Of a stretch of DNA of 64,000 nucleotides, positions 1 to 21,789 are shown one piece after another (positions within the stretch are counted from its first letter, which is position 1; the number at the start of each line of letters is the position of its first letter). The notes beneath the pieces were generated by a model that was not told where the DNA came from, did no database searches, and worked only from the letters and a program-made list of their open reading frames with translations. The DNA is from Hydra vulgaris (lineage: Eukaryota > Cnidaria > Hydrozoa > Anthoathecata > Hydridae). The stretch is taken from positions 39,656,501 through 39,720,500 of the forward strand of contig NC_088931.1 in assembly GCF_038396675.1 (NCBI RefSeq), given 5' to 3'. Both the position numbers and the translations under genes were made by a program.

Positions 1-371
1 TAATACCAACATCTGAATCTTTTAAAAACTTAACCTTAAACCCACGAATAACGTTACCATGCATGGTTACGAATCAGGCCATGATGAATTTGAGGCAGTT
101 TTTACCTCTTTAAAAAAAAAAAGGCACTGGAATTTGATGAGATACCTAGTGATATAGTTATTGCAAACAAACGCAGTCTTAATAGACCTCTGGTACTAAA
201 GCTTTCGTTAAATTCTAGGGTTTTTCCAGATGTGTTTAAATTAGCAAAAGTAATTCCATTATGCAAATGTAATGATCATTCTAACATTACAAACTATAGA
301 CCTAATTAATTAATTGATTAATACTTTCTCTATTTTCAAAGTTCTTCGAACGTTTAGTTTATAGTAGAATC
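1..371 (+). pseudogene. LINE reverse transcriptase fragment (5' part)
   Basis: This is the 5' half of a Jockey/CR1-like non-LTR reverse transcriptase, cut off on the left by the window edge. In one frame from about 125 the translation gives FDEIPSDIV, then KLAKVIPLCK and TNYRPN, the usual RT entry block before the finger/palm motifs. A stop follows the NYRP motif. The frame resumes after the Tc1 element at 374-2079, so the two pieces were one gene before that insertion. The endonuclease domain would lie left of the window. Stops and indels make it a dead copy. Confidence 0.8.
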
Positions 372-373
372 TA

Positions 374-2079
374 CAGCGGTGGCCAAAAATTAAAGACCAC
401 TCTTTTTTTTTTCAAAATTTATTTTTAACCTTAGTATAATTTTATTTTGGAAAAAAGTATTAAAAATAGAAAAACATTTTTAGAAAGAATTTTTATTGTA
501 TTTTATATTTTTTATAAAAGAATTTATAATTTTTTTACAAAATAATGTTAAAAAATTAAAAAACTGACTAGTAAAAAATATAAATGGGAAAAAAAATTGG
601 ACAAAATTTTAAGACCAGTTTCAAAAATATTTCAAAAAGCAATAAAAAAATAATTTAGAAACGTGTTGTTCCTCCATTTGTTTTCAAGCACTCTTGTACT
701 CGTTCTGGCATTGAATTCATTAAAGTTTTGATTACTTCATCAGGCACATTTTTCAAATGATGAGAGATTTCAAACCTTCCAAATTGTAAAGTTGTTCTTT
801 ACCAAGCTTGTGATCAAGCCACGACCATAAATTCTCTATTGGATTCAAGTCTGGGCTATTGGCAGGCCATGGAAGCACTTGAATTTTATTAGAATTGAAC
901 CAATCGCTAACAACATGCGCTTTATGACACGGCACATTATCTTGCTGGAAAATAAATCCATCTTGCAACTGCCATAAATCAATGCTAGGAATAAGCGAGT
1001 TTTCCAAAATTTCGATGTACCTTTCTTTGTTGAGTCTACCATCGAATAAATGAAAAACGCCAACACCACAGGCACTCATACAGGCCCAAATGCCTATTGA
1101 ACCACTGCCTTGTTTTGTTCGTTTCAAAATGCATGATTCATCGAACCGTTCGCTTGGAAGTCTACGCAACATTACGCGACCTTTTCTGTTGTCTACCTCA
1201 ACGTTCATTTCATTACTAAAGACCACACGGTTCCACTGATCTGTTGACCAATTTTTATGTAGTTTGCACCACTCTTTCCTGGCAAATTTTTGTTTTTTAT
1301 TTAAGCGTGGTTTTTTTGCAGCAGCACGCCATAAATAATTTAAATTGTGGAGGACCCTTCGCACAGTTCTAGGGCTTGCTTTCAGACCATTTGACAGTGT
1401 CCATTTCGTAGACAAGTCTGTAGATGATGCTTGTCTGTTTTCTTTCATTAATCTCACTAACGAGCGAACATCACGGTCATTTGAAATTTTATTGCGTCCA
1501 GTCCTATGAAGATCATTAATTGACCGGGTCTCTTTGTATCGTTGAATTATGTTAACAATGCAAGAGTGAGACCTTCCGAGCTTTTCTGCCATTTGTCTGA
1601 TGCTATAGCCTTCTTCTTTTAATACAAGAGCCGCGTATCTGTCATTTTCTTCGATCTTTGCACGCATTTTTGCAATATTTTTATATCCTTATTGCAATTC
1701 AAAAAATAAATGTTTATATGATATCGAAATTCAGGTTTCGACATTTTATTTTATAGCCAACGTAATAAGCAATTAAGACAGTTAAAAAAATAATGGATTA
1801 TCGTTTTTAATAAGTGCAAATTAAAGATTTGAAAGTGGTCGTTAAATTTTGTCCAATTTATTTAAAGAAGATTTATAAGTACTCATCAGTTTTTTAATAA
1901 GTTAAACGCTATTTAATTAGAATTAGATTAAAAAAATTATACTACTTTAATCCGAATGTTTTAGTTAACAAGATATTAAAAAAAAAATTGAATATGTCAA
2001 TTAGAATCATCTTAATTTTAATTTAAAGATTAAGAAACCAACTAAAAAATGAGTGGTCTTTAATTTTTGGCCACCGCTG
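374..2079 (-). mobile_element. Tc1-family DNA transposon, complete ends
   Basis: A 1706-bp Tc1/mariner element is inserted in the LINE. The terminal inverted repeats are 29 bp (374-402 and 2051-2079), begin CAGCGGTGGCC, and are identical when one is reverse-complemented. It is flanked by a TA duplication (372-373 and 2080-2081), the standard Tc1 target site. Removing the element and one TA rejoins the host LINE. Perfect ends point to a recent insertion, although the transposase inside is damaged. Confidence 0.95.
655..1667 (-). pseudogene. Tc1 transposase, DD34E type, damaged
   Basis: An IS630/Tc1/mariner cut-and-paste transposase. Starting at 1667 it reads 304 codons: an N-terminal paired-like HTH pair (residues ~5-110, including SIRQMAEKLGRS), then the RNase-H-like DDE domain. 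The second and third catalytic residues are visible at D243 (FQQDNVPCHK) and E278 (SPDLNPIENLW), with 34 residues between. The first catalytic Asp is replaced: FSNEMN where the family has FSDE, residue 152. The frame ends at 753-755, but the expected C-terminal tail (NSMPERV, then a GGTTRF end at about 655) continues in another frame, so there is also a frameshift. The protein should be inactive; the ends could still be mobilised by a related enzyme. Confidence 0.92.
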
Positions 2080-2081
2080 TA

Positions 2082-3330
2082 TGATTACTTTATTAAAAAC
2101 AATTTTTTACCCAAATCAGTTTGGTTTTCAAAAAAATCTTTCAACTGAGCATGCAATTACTGAAATGGTAAATCAAATAGCTAATGGTTTTGAAAATAAT
2201 AAGTTTACTTTAGGAGTATTTCTTGATTTATCAAAAGCATCTTGATTAAGCAAAAGCACTTGATAGTGTACATCATTGCATTCTTTTAGATAAATTAAGA
2301 CATAACGGAATAATTAATAAAACCTATTATTGGATTTAAGGCTATCTTACCAACAGAAAACAATAAGAACATAATGTTCAATCTGGAGTATTAAATGTCT
2401 TATGTGGAGTCCCGCAAGAATCGATTCTTGGTCCACTCCTTTTTCTAATATATATAAATGACTTCTGTCAGGGTTAAGGTTGCATCCTTAAAACTGAATT
2501 CAGTCATGTTTACAGATAACATGAATCCATTTCATACCAACAATGATATCAAAAAATTATATGCGGTCATGAATATAGAACTAGATAAAGTAAAAAACTG
2601 GTTTAAGGCTAACAAACTCTCGCTTAAAACAAAGTATGTATTATTTCATAAAAAAAACACATCTGCTATTTCATAAAAAAATAATCTTTCTCTCAAGTTG
2701 TCTAACCTATTCCTAAATGATAAACTAATTAAAAAGCAATCCAATATAAGGTTCTTAGGAATCATTGTTGATGAAGAGTTATCCTGGCTTCCTCATATAA
2801 AATTTATCCAGTCAAAAATCACCAAAATCATAGGTTTGATGTACCGAGTTCGCTCTTACGTTAATACACAAAGTCTTAAATTAGTCTACTTTGGGCTAAC
2901 TCATAGCATCATTAGCTGTGCAAATATTTCATGAGCAAGTACTCAAACATCAAAGCTTAAAAAACTGTATAGCTTACAAAAGCATGCTAGCAGAATCATT
3001 TACTATAAGGATAGGCGCGAACACGCTAGACTGTTAATAAAAGATATGAAAATAATGGATGTATTTGAAATAAATGTCTATTAGCATTCAATACTTCTCC
3101 TATAAGCTATAATAACAAGTTTGAATTAAATAAAAATGAAAACTATAATCTTAGAGCAAATATATTAAACACATACAAACTGCCTCGGATAATAAATAAA
3201 TATTCAGAATACAGCATATCATATCGAGGTCCTAAAGTATAAAATACCTTTTAAAAAAGGATTGAAAGGTACGGTAAATTCGTTAAGATCGTTCAAGTTT
3301 ATAACAAAAAAAGAAATTTTTAAAACTTGA
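2082..3330 (+). pseudogene. LINE reverse transcriptase fragment (3' part)
   Basis: Continuation of the RT fossil from 1-371. Readable blocks in order: NQFGFQKNLSTEHAI (about 2112), FLDLSKAS (about 2218), [20 protein letters not shown] (about 2402-2461), a degraded YADD box reading FTDNM (2506 on), KNWFKANKLSLK (about 2596), NIRFLGIIVDEELSW (about 2740), then the thumb-like C-terminus with SYRGPK near 3225. The catalytic FADD is changed and several stops and frameshifts are present. The block order and the FLGI..D..LSW motif fit Jockey/CR1-type LINEs. No clear poly-A tail or target duplication is visible, so the 3' end is approximate. Confidence 0.85.
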
Positions 3331-3718
3331 GAAACGTTTTTGGTTAATGTTACTACTCTACTTTTGTTTGTTGCTTAACAATTTTATTAGTGAATTACGC
3401 ATTATATTACTATATTTATTACGATATTTAATTGAAATCTTATTACGTATACATTTTACGAAATTCTATTACGTATTACATATTACGATATATTATTGAA
3501 ATTTTGTTAAAGCGGGTTCTATGAAAAAATTGCGATGACGTACTGTCATCCTCATCTTCTTTGAGCCCCAATCTGTTTTACTTACTTTTTTTTATGAAGT
3601 ACGAAGTTGTAAAATTCTTATGTTATATTAAAACAGAAAAATAAAAAGAAAAAAAGAAAAAAAAAATGTTAAAACTAACACAAAAATATCAACAATGCTT
3701 TTAATGTATAATCATTAC
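3331..3718. other. Intergenic or intronic AT-rich spacer
   Basis: No gene is seen here. It lies between the LINE tail and the last visible carboxypeptidase exon and is presumably intron, since that gene runs off the left edge. It contains repeated ATTACG-type words around 3395-3500 and purine-rich runs near 3630-3665. Confidence 0.5.
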
Positions 3719-14229
<10,511 letters not shown>

Positions 14230-14586
14230 TATGGCTTTTGATGTCTTTAATGTAATACTTTACATTAATAATATTTTTGGTTTCTGTACAATATAGGTTT
14301 TTTTTAAAATACAGGTGTTAAAACAAAACGCAAGCTGTTTGAAGACTGTTTAAATATAAATTTTTAAATAGATATTTATATCGAGTTTAAAAAAGCTAAT
14401 AAGTACTTTAACGTGTAATTGTAATACAAAAAAAGTCAAAGATTCAAAACAATATTTGAAACTATGGACCAAAAAGCTAATAAGTATTTTAAACATGCAG
14501 TGCCGTTTTTACCACTAAGATAAGGTACATGACAAAAATTTTTCAGATCGAGTGAATCCTGAGGCCATTTGAGTAAATCCTGAGGC

Positions 14587-14629
14587 AAAATTCCCCGATA
14601 ATTGCTGAATACGGTTATCGGGGAATTTT
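14587..14629. repeat. Perfect hairpin, 15-bp arms
   Basis: AAAATTCCCCGATAA (14587-14601) and its exact inverted copy (14615-14629) enclose 13 bases. It lies about 20 bp outside the left end of the element at 14648. Confidence 0.8.
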
Positions 14630-14647
14630 TGGTATATTTACACTCCT

Positions 14648-17600
14648 AATGTCGGATCGCGGCCATTTTTTCAAAATGGCCGACAAAATCGCCATTTTTA
14701 AAAGCGGATTTTTTTGTTCTGCAAAACAAGCCTAATAATGTCATTTTTAATGTTTTTCGGGCTAGGGAATTCAAAAAACACACACTTAGACTACCGTATC
14801 TATCAAGATGTTTGAGTAATCTAAAAAAACATGCTGTTTTTCTCGTTTTTTGCGTTCTCCTAAATGTATCTTTTCACCGAGTGAGCCGTGCGGCAAGTCA
14901 CGTAGGCACATTCTGTTCACATGACAGTCGTCACTTCCGCACTAGTATAAAACAATAGCTACTGCTCCAGAAGTCATCATATTGAAAACATACGCTACAT
15001 TGGATTCAAAAAATACAGTAAATAAAAGAAGCGATCGTGATGTGAAATGCCTCTTCGATGAAGTTTACAGCAAACAGCAAAAACTCATCGCTCAGCCTAA
15101 ACTCCGGACTGGAGCACACTTGTTGTGTTAAATGCTTCATCTGGTACGTAAATGTAAATGAGTTTAATGACATCATAACAAAACACGAGTACGATATACG
15201 TATAAACTGGAGCACCAATTTGGCGTGACAATGACAGAAGAAGATGAACTACTCTATCAAAATAGCTGTTTCGTGTCTTACACTTACGTGTCTCGGCAAC
15301 GTGTCTAGGAAGTGGAGCAAGCAGAAGAAAACAAGTACACCGAAAACTTTCATCAGCTGAGAAAAAAATACAATGGCTTCATAACCACCAAACTGCACGA
15401 AAACTGACATATCCTGCATCACCAGAACATGTTGACAGTAGCCCTCCCAGTGACTCTGATCCTGAATTCAAACTTCTTACCATGAATCTAGATGAATTCA
15501 ATCTATCATCTGCAGTAATAAGGCAAAAATCAAATTTTCAATTGCCGCCTACCTCAACGGCGGGATCCTCTGCGCAAGATCATTGTTCATTTCCAAAAAT
15601 GAAGGTTCGAACTAGACGTTGCACTGTTGAACGGATAATACAATGCACAGTTCAGTGTATTGTGGACCACAAGGTGAGCAAAAATGATCTCATTGGAATC
15701 ATTATGACTTCAGCTAACGTAGTATTTGGGCAGAACTGGTCCACTGCCAGTGACCTAGAAGAATATGATAATACCTTGGAGTCGGACAGTGACACCTTTG
15801 GTCCTGGTGTACTAAAGCAAAGGCGTACATGCAACAATTTGATTTACGTATGTCCCAGTCCACAACGCATATATGTGTCATCAAGTCGTGCATATCAAGA
15901 TATGTATCATCAAGTCGTGGCATTTCTGAACTTGAGTATGGCTGCCAATTTCATACTTCCGATCTCATATTCATTCATTGCAGTAGGTCTGGATGACACA
16001 ACCAAAGCATTGAGCCATCGTATGTACAACATTAAAACCAATCATATAACTTTTATCAATCCATATAAACAAAGGAAAACAATCACTACCGGCAGCACAG
16101 AAAATGCTTGTCATTCTGGATCAGATAGAGCAGAGTCTTATCGTTTCAAACTTAAATGCTTAGCAGCTCTAGCTGACGTTATAGATGGTATACTCAATTC
16201 CATAGACTTCTTCATGACTAATCGACCTGGAAACAACGCAATGTTACTAAAAAGCTTAGATGTGGAAAACCAACAAAAGCACATGTAGTTTTGGGTGTGC
16301 AGTATGCTGTAGACAAAGTATTCAGAAATGCGGAACAAAAAATTGGTGTTCATAAGTTGCTGCATCTTTCGGCAGGCGAAAAAGCGTTCAGTTCTCCCAG
16401 CATCAGCATTCACACTCTTGGGTAAATTGCTTTTTTTAAGCTTTTGTCGACAAGTCATGCGGCTAATTCTGTCTTTTTCTACAACGAGCACAAACAATGG
16501 CTGAAAGCTAAGAATGAGCTCGGTGGATTCTGTGGATTTATTTTGAACCGCAAATATTACCAAACAGTTTATAAAACTGAGAGAGTTAATAATGCAGTTT
16601 TTCAGCAATGTGGTTTAAATAAATTCTAATAAGTTAGTGCTGACATTATCTACGTACATTTAAAATGATTGGTTTCAGTTGTGTGCCGAAATCGATGCTG
16701 ACCTCGGCAACATCTTGATGCTTCCGATAATGGATCTTCTGGGGGTGGATGACCATAAAATCTCCTCGGATGATGAACAATCTTGGGATGGTGTGCAAAC
16801 ATTTTTTGAAACCAAAATTCCTGAACTCAGAAACCTGAAAGCCGAGGAAAGTTAATCAACCGCTGGTAAAGACCTTCTTATTGGTGCTATTCTGAAAGAA
16901 GTATTAGAAACGCTCAGTAGACATTATCTAAAATGGGCTTCTTCAAAAATCCGAATATCGCTTGCGAAAAAATGAAACTGACACCTCTCACCAGCCTAGG
17001 GTGTGAATCAGAATTCGCAAAATTTGATAACCGAGTCAAAATATGTGGTGGCTCCACAATCATCACTACGTTATCCAGAAAAAATGTGATAATGACAAAT
17101 GATCTACTCAGAGATTCATCTATTACCGAGCTCGTATGCGGGGACAAGAGAAAGAAATAGAAATGGGAGAAAACGTCTAATGAGGTGAGGCAGGCCAGAA
17201 AACTAGAAAAGGACTTTATAGCCACCTCTCAGGTCGCCAAAGACTATCTATTGTGAAAAAAGAAGAACTAAAAAAGCAGAAAAATTCAAAAACTTTTAAA
17301 GTACTGGAAGATTATAAAAAGCACTGAGGAACTGTGACTCAGTCTGATATTAAAATACTAGACTCATTATCTGAAAGTTAGCTCCTCAGCGAAATATGTT
17401 ATTTGTGTCCCACTGAAGCTCCTGATGTCAGACAGAGAAGACGTGTGAAATTGGATCACGGACAAATCAAAATGCAGAAATTCACTTTTGACGAATTGAG
17501 AACTTCTATAAAAAATGTTATCAAGCTTGTGAATGATTTTGTCGATAACATTGATTGATTAATAAAAAAATTTTTAACTGTTAAATACTCAATAATATAT

Positions 17601-17912
17601 TCCGTTTGTAATGAATATATAAGAACAAATTGTGGCTTATTCATTTCGCCTCTAAATAACTGCGACTTGAGATACAGATCAATCTCTTAACTTTTGGAAT
17701 GTCTTAGAATTGTAAATTGTTGCATTTTATCCGCATATAAAATAAACCATTGTTAATACGTCAATTTTCCATTAAAATTCGAATTCCTTGACCCGGAAAA
17801 CCATAGAGAGGACTCATCACAAGGTCTAATTTAGATCAAGATGTAGGAACCTAAGAAAAAATTGTCATTATAGCGGCCATTTCAAAAAGTTGCCGCGATC
17901 CGATATTAAACA
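14648..17912 (+). mobile_element. Unclassified TIR DNA transposon (~3.26 kb)
   Basis: The left end reads TAATGTCGGATCGCGGC and the right end, reverse-complemented, reads TAATATCGGATCGCGGC. Both continue with a TTTTT stretch and AAATGGCCG. The outermost bases are CTAA on the left and TTAA on the right, so a TTAA target duplication with one mutation is possible. The interior holds a single plus-strand gene fossil (15001-17556). I cannot place the element in a named superfamily. TTAA sites are used by piggyBac and Kolobok, but the protein does not show the motifs I know for either. Exact outer limits are uncertain by a few bases. Confidence 0.65.
15001..17556 (+). pseudogene. Unknown multicopy cnidarian-type gene, possible transposase
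   Basis: About 850 codons, broken by stops and shifts. The longest open part is 15482-16288 (268 aa). Readable blocks: DVKCLFDEVYSKQQKLIA (about 15039), RTRRCTVERIIQC (about 15608), SKNDLIGIIMTSANVVFGQ (about 15677), IAVGLDDTTKALSHRMYNIK (about 15978), FFMTNRPGNNAMLLKSL (about 16207), WFQLCAEIDADLG (about 16674), LLGVDDHKISSDD, LGCESEFAKFDNRVKICGG (about 16999-17055), and a C-terminal QKFTFDELRTSIKNVIK (about 17475-17525). I believe a conserved family with these blocks is repeated in cnidarian genomes, from memory and not checked. DD in VGLDDT, MTNRPG and E in GCESEF are candidate acidic active-site positions, but this is a guess. Its place between matching inverted ends suggests a transposase. 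Confidence 0.6.
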
Positions 17913-19235
17913 ATGTACTTCTGCCAGTCCTGCCATTTTTTCTTTTAATTAAGATCTCTGGAATCGCATTAATAATGACTTGGTTTCACATCTTATGTTA
18001 AATCAATGTACTCTGTATACCTTTTCATGTTTCTTTTATAATACTAAGAGCACATTAACTCACAAATTTTTTAGTACTGAAAACGCGCTGGATCAGCTCA
18101 CTTTGAACAGTTACCGAATCATAACAAAAATATTTTGACATTTGTCAGCCGTAGTGACACTAGAGGCTGAGTTGACTATGAGTTTGCGAATCTGCTTGAA
18201 ATTGAAGGCTTACTGGAAGAAGGCGCTACTCCGAGTGGTTACTACAATCAATTTTCTTGCTAGCAAGTGCTTTATAACGTTATGTTACTAGGTTGTTGAA
18301 AAAATATCATTGAAAGAAATTCCTTTGAACTAATAGTGGTCTGTCGTTCTGTGGCGGAAAATAGCAGATTGAGCTTAAACTCCTATACAAATATATTCTT
18401 GGCAGAACACCTTAAGATCCGTGGCAACAAGAGAGAGGATATTACTTAATATTCATCAGTCAATATTTGCAAAAACTTGATCAAGATTCTTGGTAATGAA
18501 GTTGTGAAGACAATTGGTAAGTTTTACTTTTTCTTAAAGAACTATACCGTATGAGACAAGCTTTTACTTTCAAACGTTGGCAATAAGAGACAAAATTTTA
18601 TCTCCAAACGTTTTATTTAAAAGAAAAGCAAACAATAAATAATAGAAATTAAAATGATTTAAAATTATTTATTATAATATTTTGACGCATCAAATAAATT
18701 TTGCTTTTATTATTTAAATAATCTAATTCTTAACATTTTTTAATATTACTATCAGTGATCAAATATGTGATTGGTTTGCATACTTTATCAAAGATTCAGC
18801 AAAATAAGAAAAAAGAAAACTTGACTAACGAATTGGAAATGTGTTCAAATTGCGAGTTTCTAGACAAGGACTTCTAATGCAGTTGTGACAAGTAGACTAG
18901 ACGTGACGTGACTTATTATGACAAATTGTTTTTTTTATAATTTAATTATAGCAGGCATATTTTTACAACTCCTCTTTAAGGGATGTTATTGGTGTGGTTC
19001 ATTGTGATTATAATGTTTATATCGCTCAAAATCACACTAGAAAAGAAGAACTGCCACGCTTTATTCTTACAGGAAAGTTTCACGTGGGCTGCGTGTGTGA
19101 ATTCCATATATAAACAAGTCTAATGACTCATTTCTATATGTATATTTATTTATATACGAGTGCATTCGCATAGTCACTTTTTAGTTAAAGAATATAAAGA
19201 ACAAAATATTATAATTTTTGCATTTTTTTTAAACT
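17913..19235. other. Decayed coding traces, unrecognised
   Basis: Plus-strand traces such as YEFANLLEIEGLLEEGATPS (about 18178-18237), SVNICKNLIKILGNEVV (about 18462) and NELEMCSNCEFLDKDF (about 18830-18876) look coding but are broken by stops. I do not recognise the family. The rest is AT-rich with no feature. Confidence 0.35.
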
Positions 19236-19490
19236 TTATTCACAAATATATATATACGTACAAAAAACCTTCTCAAAGTCGATTTTTTTGTACTGTACAC
19301 CACCAGAATCTGATAAATTATGCAATAAATTGATGATGGCCTCTTTAACCTCTTTATCTAAAACTTCTTCAATGCCTTTGAACTGTACCTTAAAAAAGTT
19401 CATATGAAATCCAAGTATTTTTTGAAAAACAATACTGAAAGTGAAAACAAAATCAAAACTTTCAGAAAAACAATCAGAAACAAACAATAT
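19236..19490 (-). CDS. Possible terminal exon of an unknown gene
   Basis: On the minus strand a pyrimidine-rich stretch ending in TTTCAG near 19438 precedes an open frame that includes FKGIEEVLDKEVKEAIINLL and LSDSGGVQYKKIDFEKVF. It stops at 19236-19238 with AATAAA immediately following (about 19230-19235). Acceptor, charged helical sequence, stop and polyadenylation signal together suggest a last coding exon. I do not recognise the protein and find no upstream exon, so confidence is low. Confidence 0.3.
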   Translation of the reverse strand: MLFVSDCFSESFDFVFTFSIVFQKILGFHMNFFKVQFKGIEEVLDKEVKEAIINLLHNLSDSGGVQYKKIDFEKVFCTYIYICE

Positions 19491-19555
19491 TAAAGAAAAG
19501 TTAATTTCTAATTTTAATCGCTAATAATGGCGAGCTGATAACTTTACCACATTTT

Positions 19556-19586
19556 AAAAGTGGCTAATCATTGTTTAGCCACTTTT
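19556..19586. repeat. Perfect hairpin, 12-bp arms
   Basis: AAAAGTGGCTAA and its inverted copy enclose seven bases. No flanking feature explains it. Confidence 0.7.
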
Positions 19587-21187
19587 GGCGGTTAGAAGTT
19601 AAAGTTGTCTATGAGCAGATCGTTTTAAATTGTATCTAGATTTAAAACTATTAGAAAAAAAAAATTTTCATTGGTCAACGGAAAAATTAGGTATTGAACA
19701 TATTTTTGATTTTACGAATATTAAAACCACACCAAAAAATTATAAAATAAATGTTATTATTATATTATTAATTTATAAGAAAGGTAATTTTTTCGTTTGC
19801 TGGAAACCTGCTAAAAAATGATCAAGAAAATTATTTTTTGGATTTGTTTGATATTGTCTGCCAAGCTGCACAACCTGTATTTAAGGGTATATTAAATACA
19901 TAATAAATAAAATAACGCTGACTGTTAACGTTTTTTTAATCTAAATTATTTTGCAATGGTTTTTTTTTCATTAACTTGTTTCACACTTATGCTTAACTTA
20001 CCCTGCTGTAGGGGATATGTTAAGCATACAAGCGCTTTACGTACCCAGAAATGGTGGTTTTTGGGTATGTCACGTTTTTAATATATACCCCATTTAGTTT
20101 GCGTATTTTATTGACGAAAAACTTACAAAGTACTAAATTGTCTCAAAAAATGATTGAATATACATAAGTAAATTATCAACACTCAAGTGATCCCAGATTG
20201 ATTTATAACCGTCTAGGCAAAGAATAATATAAACATTTTTATTTTTGTTTTTTAAACCTGAAATTTAAAAAAAAATGCCCGTGATTTTTACTTGTGCAAC
20301 AACCTTTTATAGCGCTTTGCGTAATCATCTAATTCCCTCTCTTTCATCCATTACATGTTTTTTCATGCGAATGCGTTGTTTTTATATAATTTACTTGCAG
20401 AACTTGCATATTTAATAAGTAGTGTTAATGTTACTGTAACCCACGGTACAAGGAGTAAAGTTATTAATATTTAAAATATAATATTGCTACTCAGAGTTTT
20501 ATGTGGTAAAGAATAAGGCAAGTAGTAAAAAATCAACTTTGCAATAAATTTTTTAGCAGAAGTTACGGTTTAATTTGTATTTTAGATGATTTTCACACGG
20601 ATCCCAGCTGGCATTTGGTTAGAAAAAGACATCTTTTAAATGTCTTTTGAATGTTCAATATTTTTTTTTTTAAACAAATGCCGTTTTTTTTCAAAATGTT
20701 GGCTGAGTTATTTAGTTGCTCATGCTAATGCCATTAATAAAGTCATTAATTATAAATTTTTAGTCGTTTATAAAAAGTTTCCTATAATATTTTGCAGGTG
20801 CAAAATCTTGTAATGAAATAATTCTGCACCTAGTTAAAAAAGTTCAACTTTTGCACTTAGGGTGTTCTTGATTAGAAGGGCAGTATATGTGACTGAGCGA
20901 ATGATTTCTTAGTTAACTAAAGGATTTTTTATAAAATAATAAATTAAGTAAAATTTTATATAAAACTTGTTAAGATTAAATCGAAGTGACTTCACAAAAG
21001 CAAATTATACCGTATCCAAAAATTAACTGTAATTATGAAGTTAATCCGGTTTTGGATAATTGCAAACTTCTCATAAAAGAAAATTGGATACCATTTGGAA
21101 ATATTTGAGTAGGGGGTACAGAGTTGGTTTGACAAAGTTCTAACTAAAATTTTTTATATTCGGAGAACTTGAAAAAGTCTAATTTAG
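19587..21187. other. Spacer without supportable genes
   Basis: AT-rich DNA. A minus-strand trace near 20330-20400 (RIRMKKHVMDER) and a plus-strand open stretch at 19630-19821 have no domain I can name. Confidence 0.4.
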
Positions 21188-21202
21188 GGGTCGTTCCATA
21201 TA

Positions 21203-21542
21203 GTCGCGGTCGTGACATTTCTACCTCAAAAGGTGAAAATATAAGCAAGGAACTTAATAAACCTTTTTTTTTTTTGATAATGTGTACATTTGGTCACGTC
21301 TACTATCTGAAAAATTTACAGTAAACTTTTCGCTATAGTTGCATCGCTATGTCAAAATAAGGTCAGCCGCGGTCGTGACAGCTACAAAAACAGAGACAGA
21401 AAACTTTCAACAAATTATAAACTTAATTTTTTTAATTATTTTTTATAGGATGTTATATTAACTGTAGCACAATTTTTTTTTATTTTTTTTTTCTTCATGC
21501 TTTACATAAAATAGTAGCTAGGAAAAAGTCGCGGACGTGACA
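21203..21542. repeat. Three periodic GTCGCGGTCGTGACA motifs
   Basis: The 15-mer occurs at 21203-21217, at 21366-21380 (one change) and at 21528-21542 (one change). Spacings are 163 and 162 bp. They are GC-rich islands near one end of the candidate element, so subterminal protein-binding sites are possible. The sequence between them is not obviously a tandem repeat. Confidence 0.7.
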
Positions 21543-21789
21543 AAATATTGTACCATCAGATAACATTTTAGGTATTTTTAAGGTATATTTTAGCATTGCC
21601 AAAGTTATTAAAGATATTTGAACAATTTAAACAACATTTATAGCTATCCTTAGAAAAATAATAGAAACATCAACTAGTTTATTTATAGGTTAAATGTAAC
21701 AAACTACTTTATTAAATTGCAATATTAAAGACATATTTAAATGAACTAAACAAATCAATAGATCTATACTAAATCTATACTAAACAATG

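Noticed and set aside
845-1075. Second minus-strand frame inside the Tc1 element
   Set aside because: Overlaps the transposase in another frame and has no motif of its own.
16138-16608. Minus-strand frames over the 14.6-17.9 kb element
   Set aside because: They overlap the better-supported plus-strand gene; its conserved blocks explain the openness.
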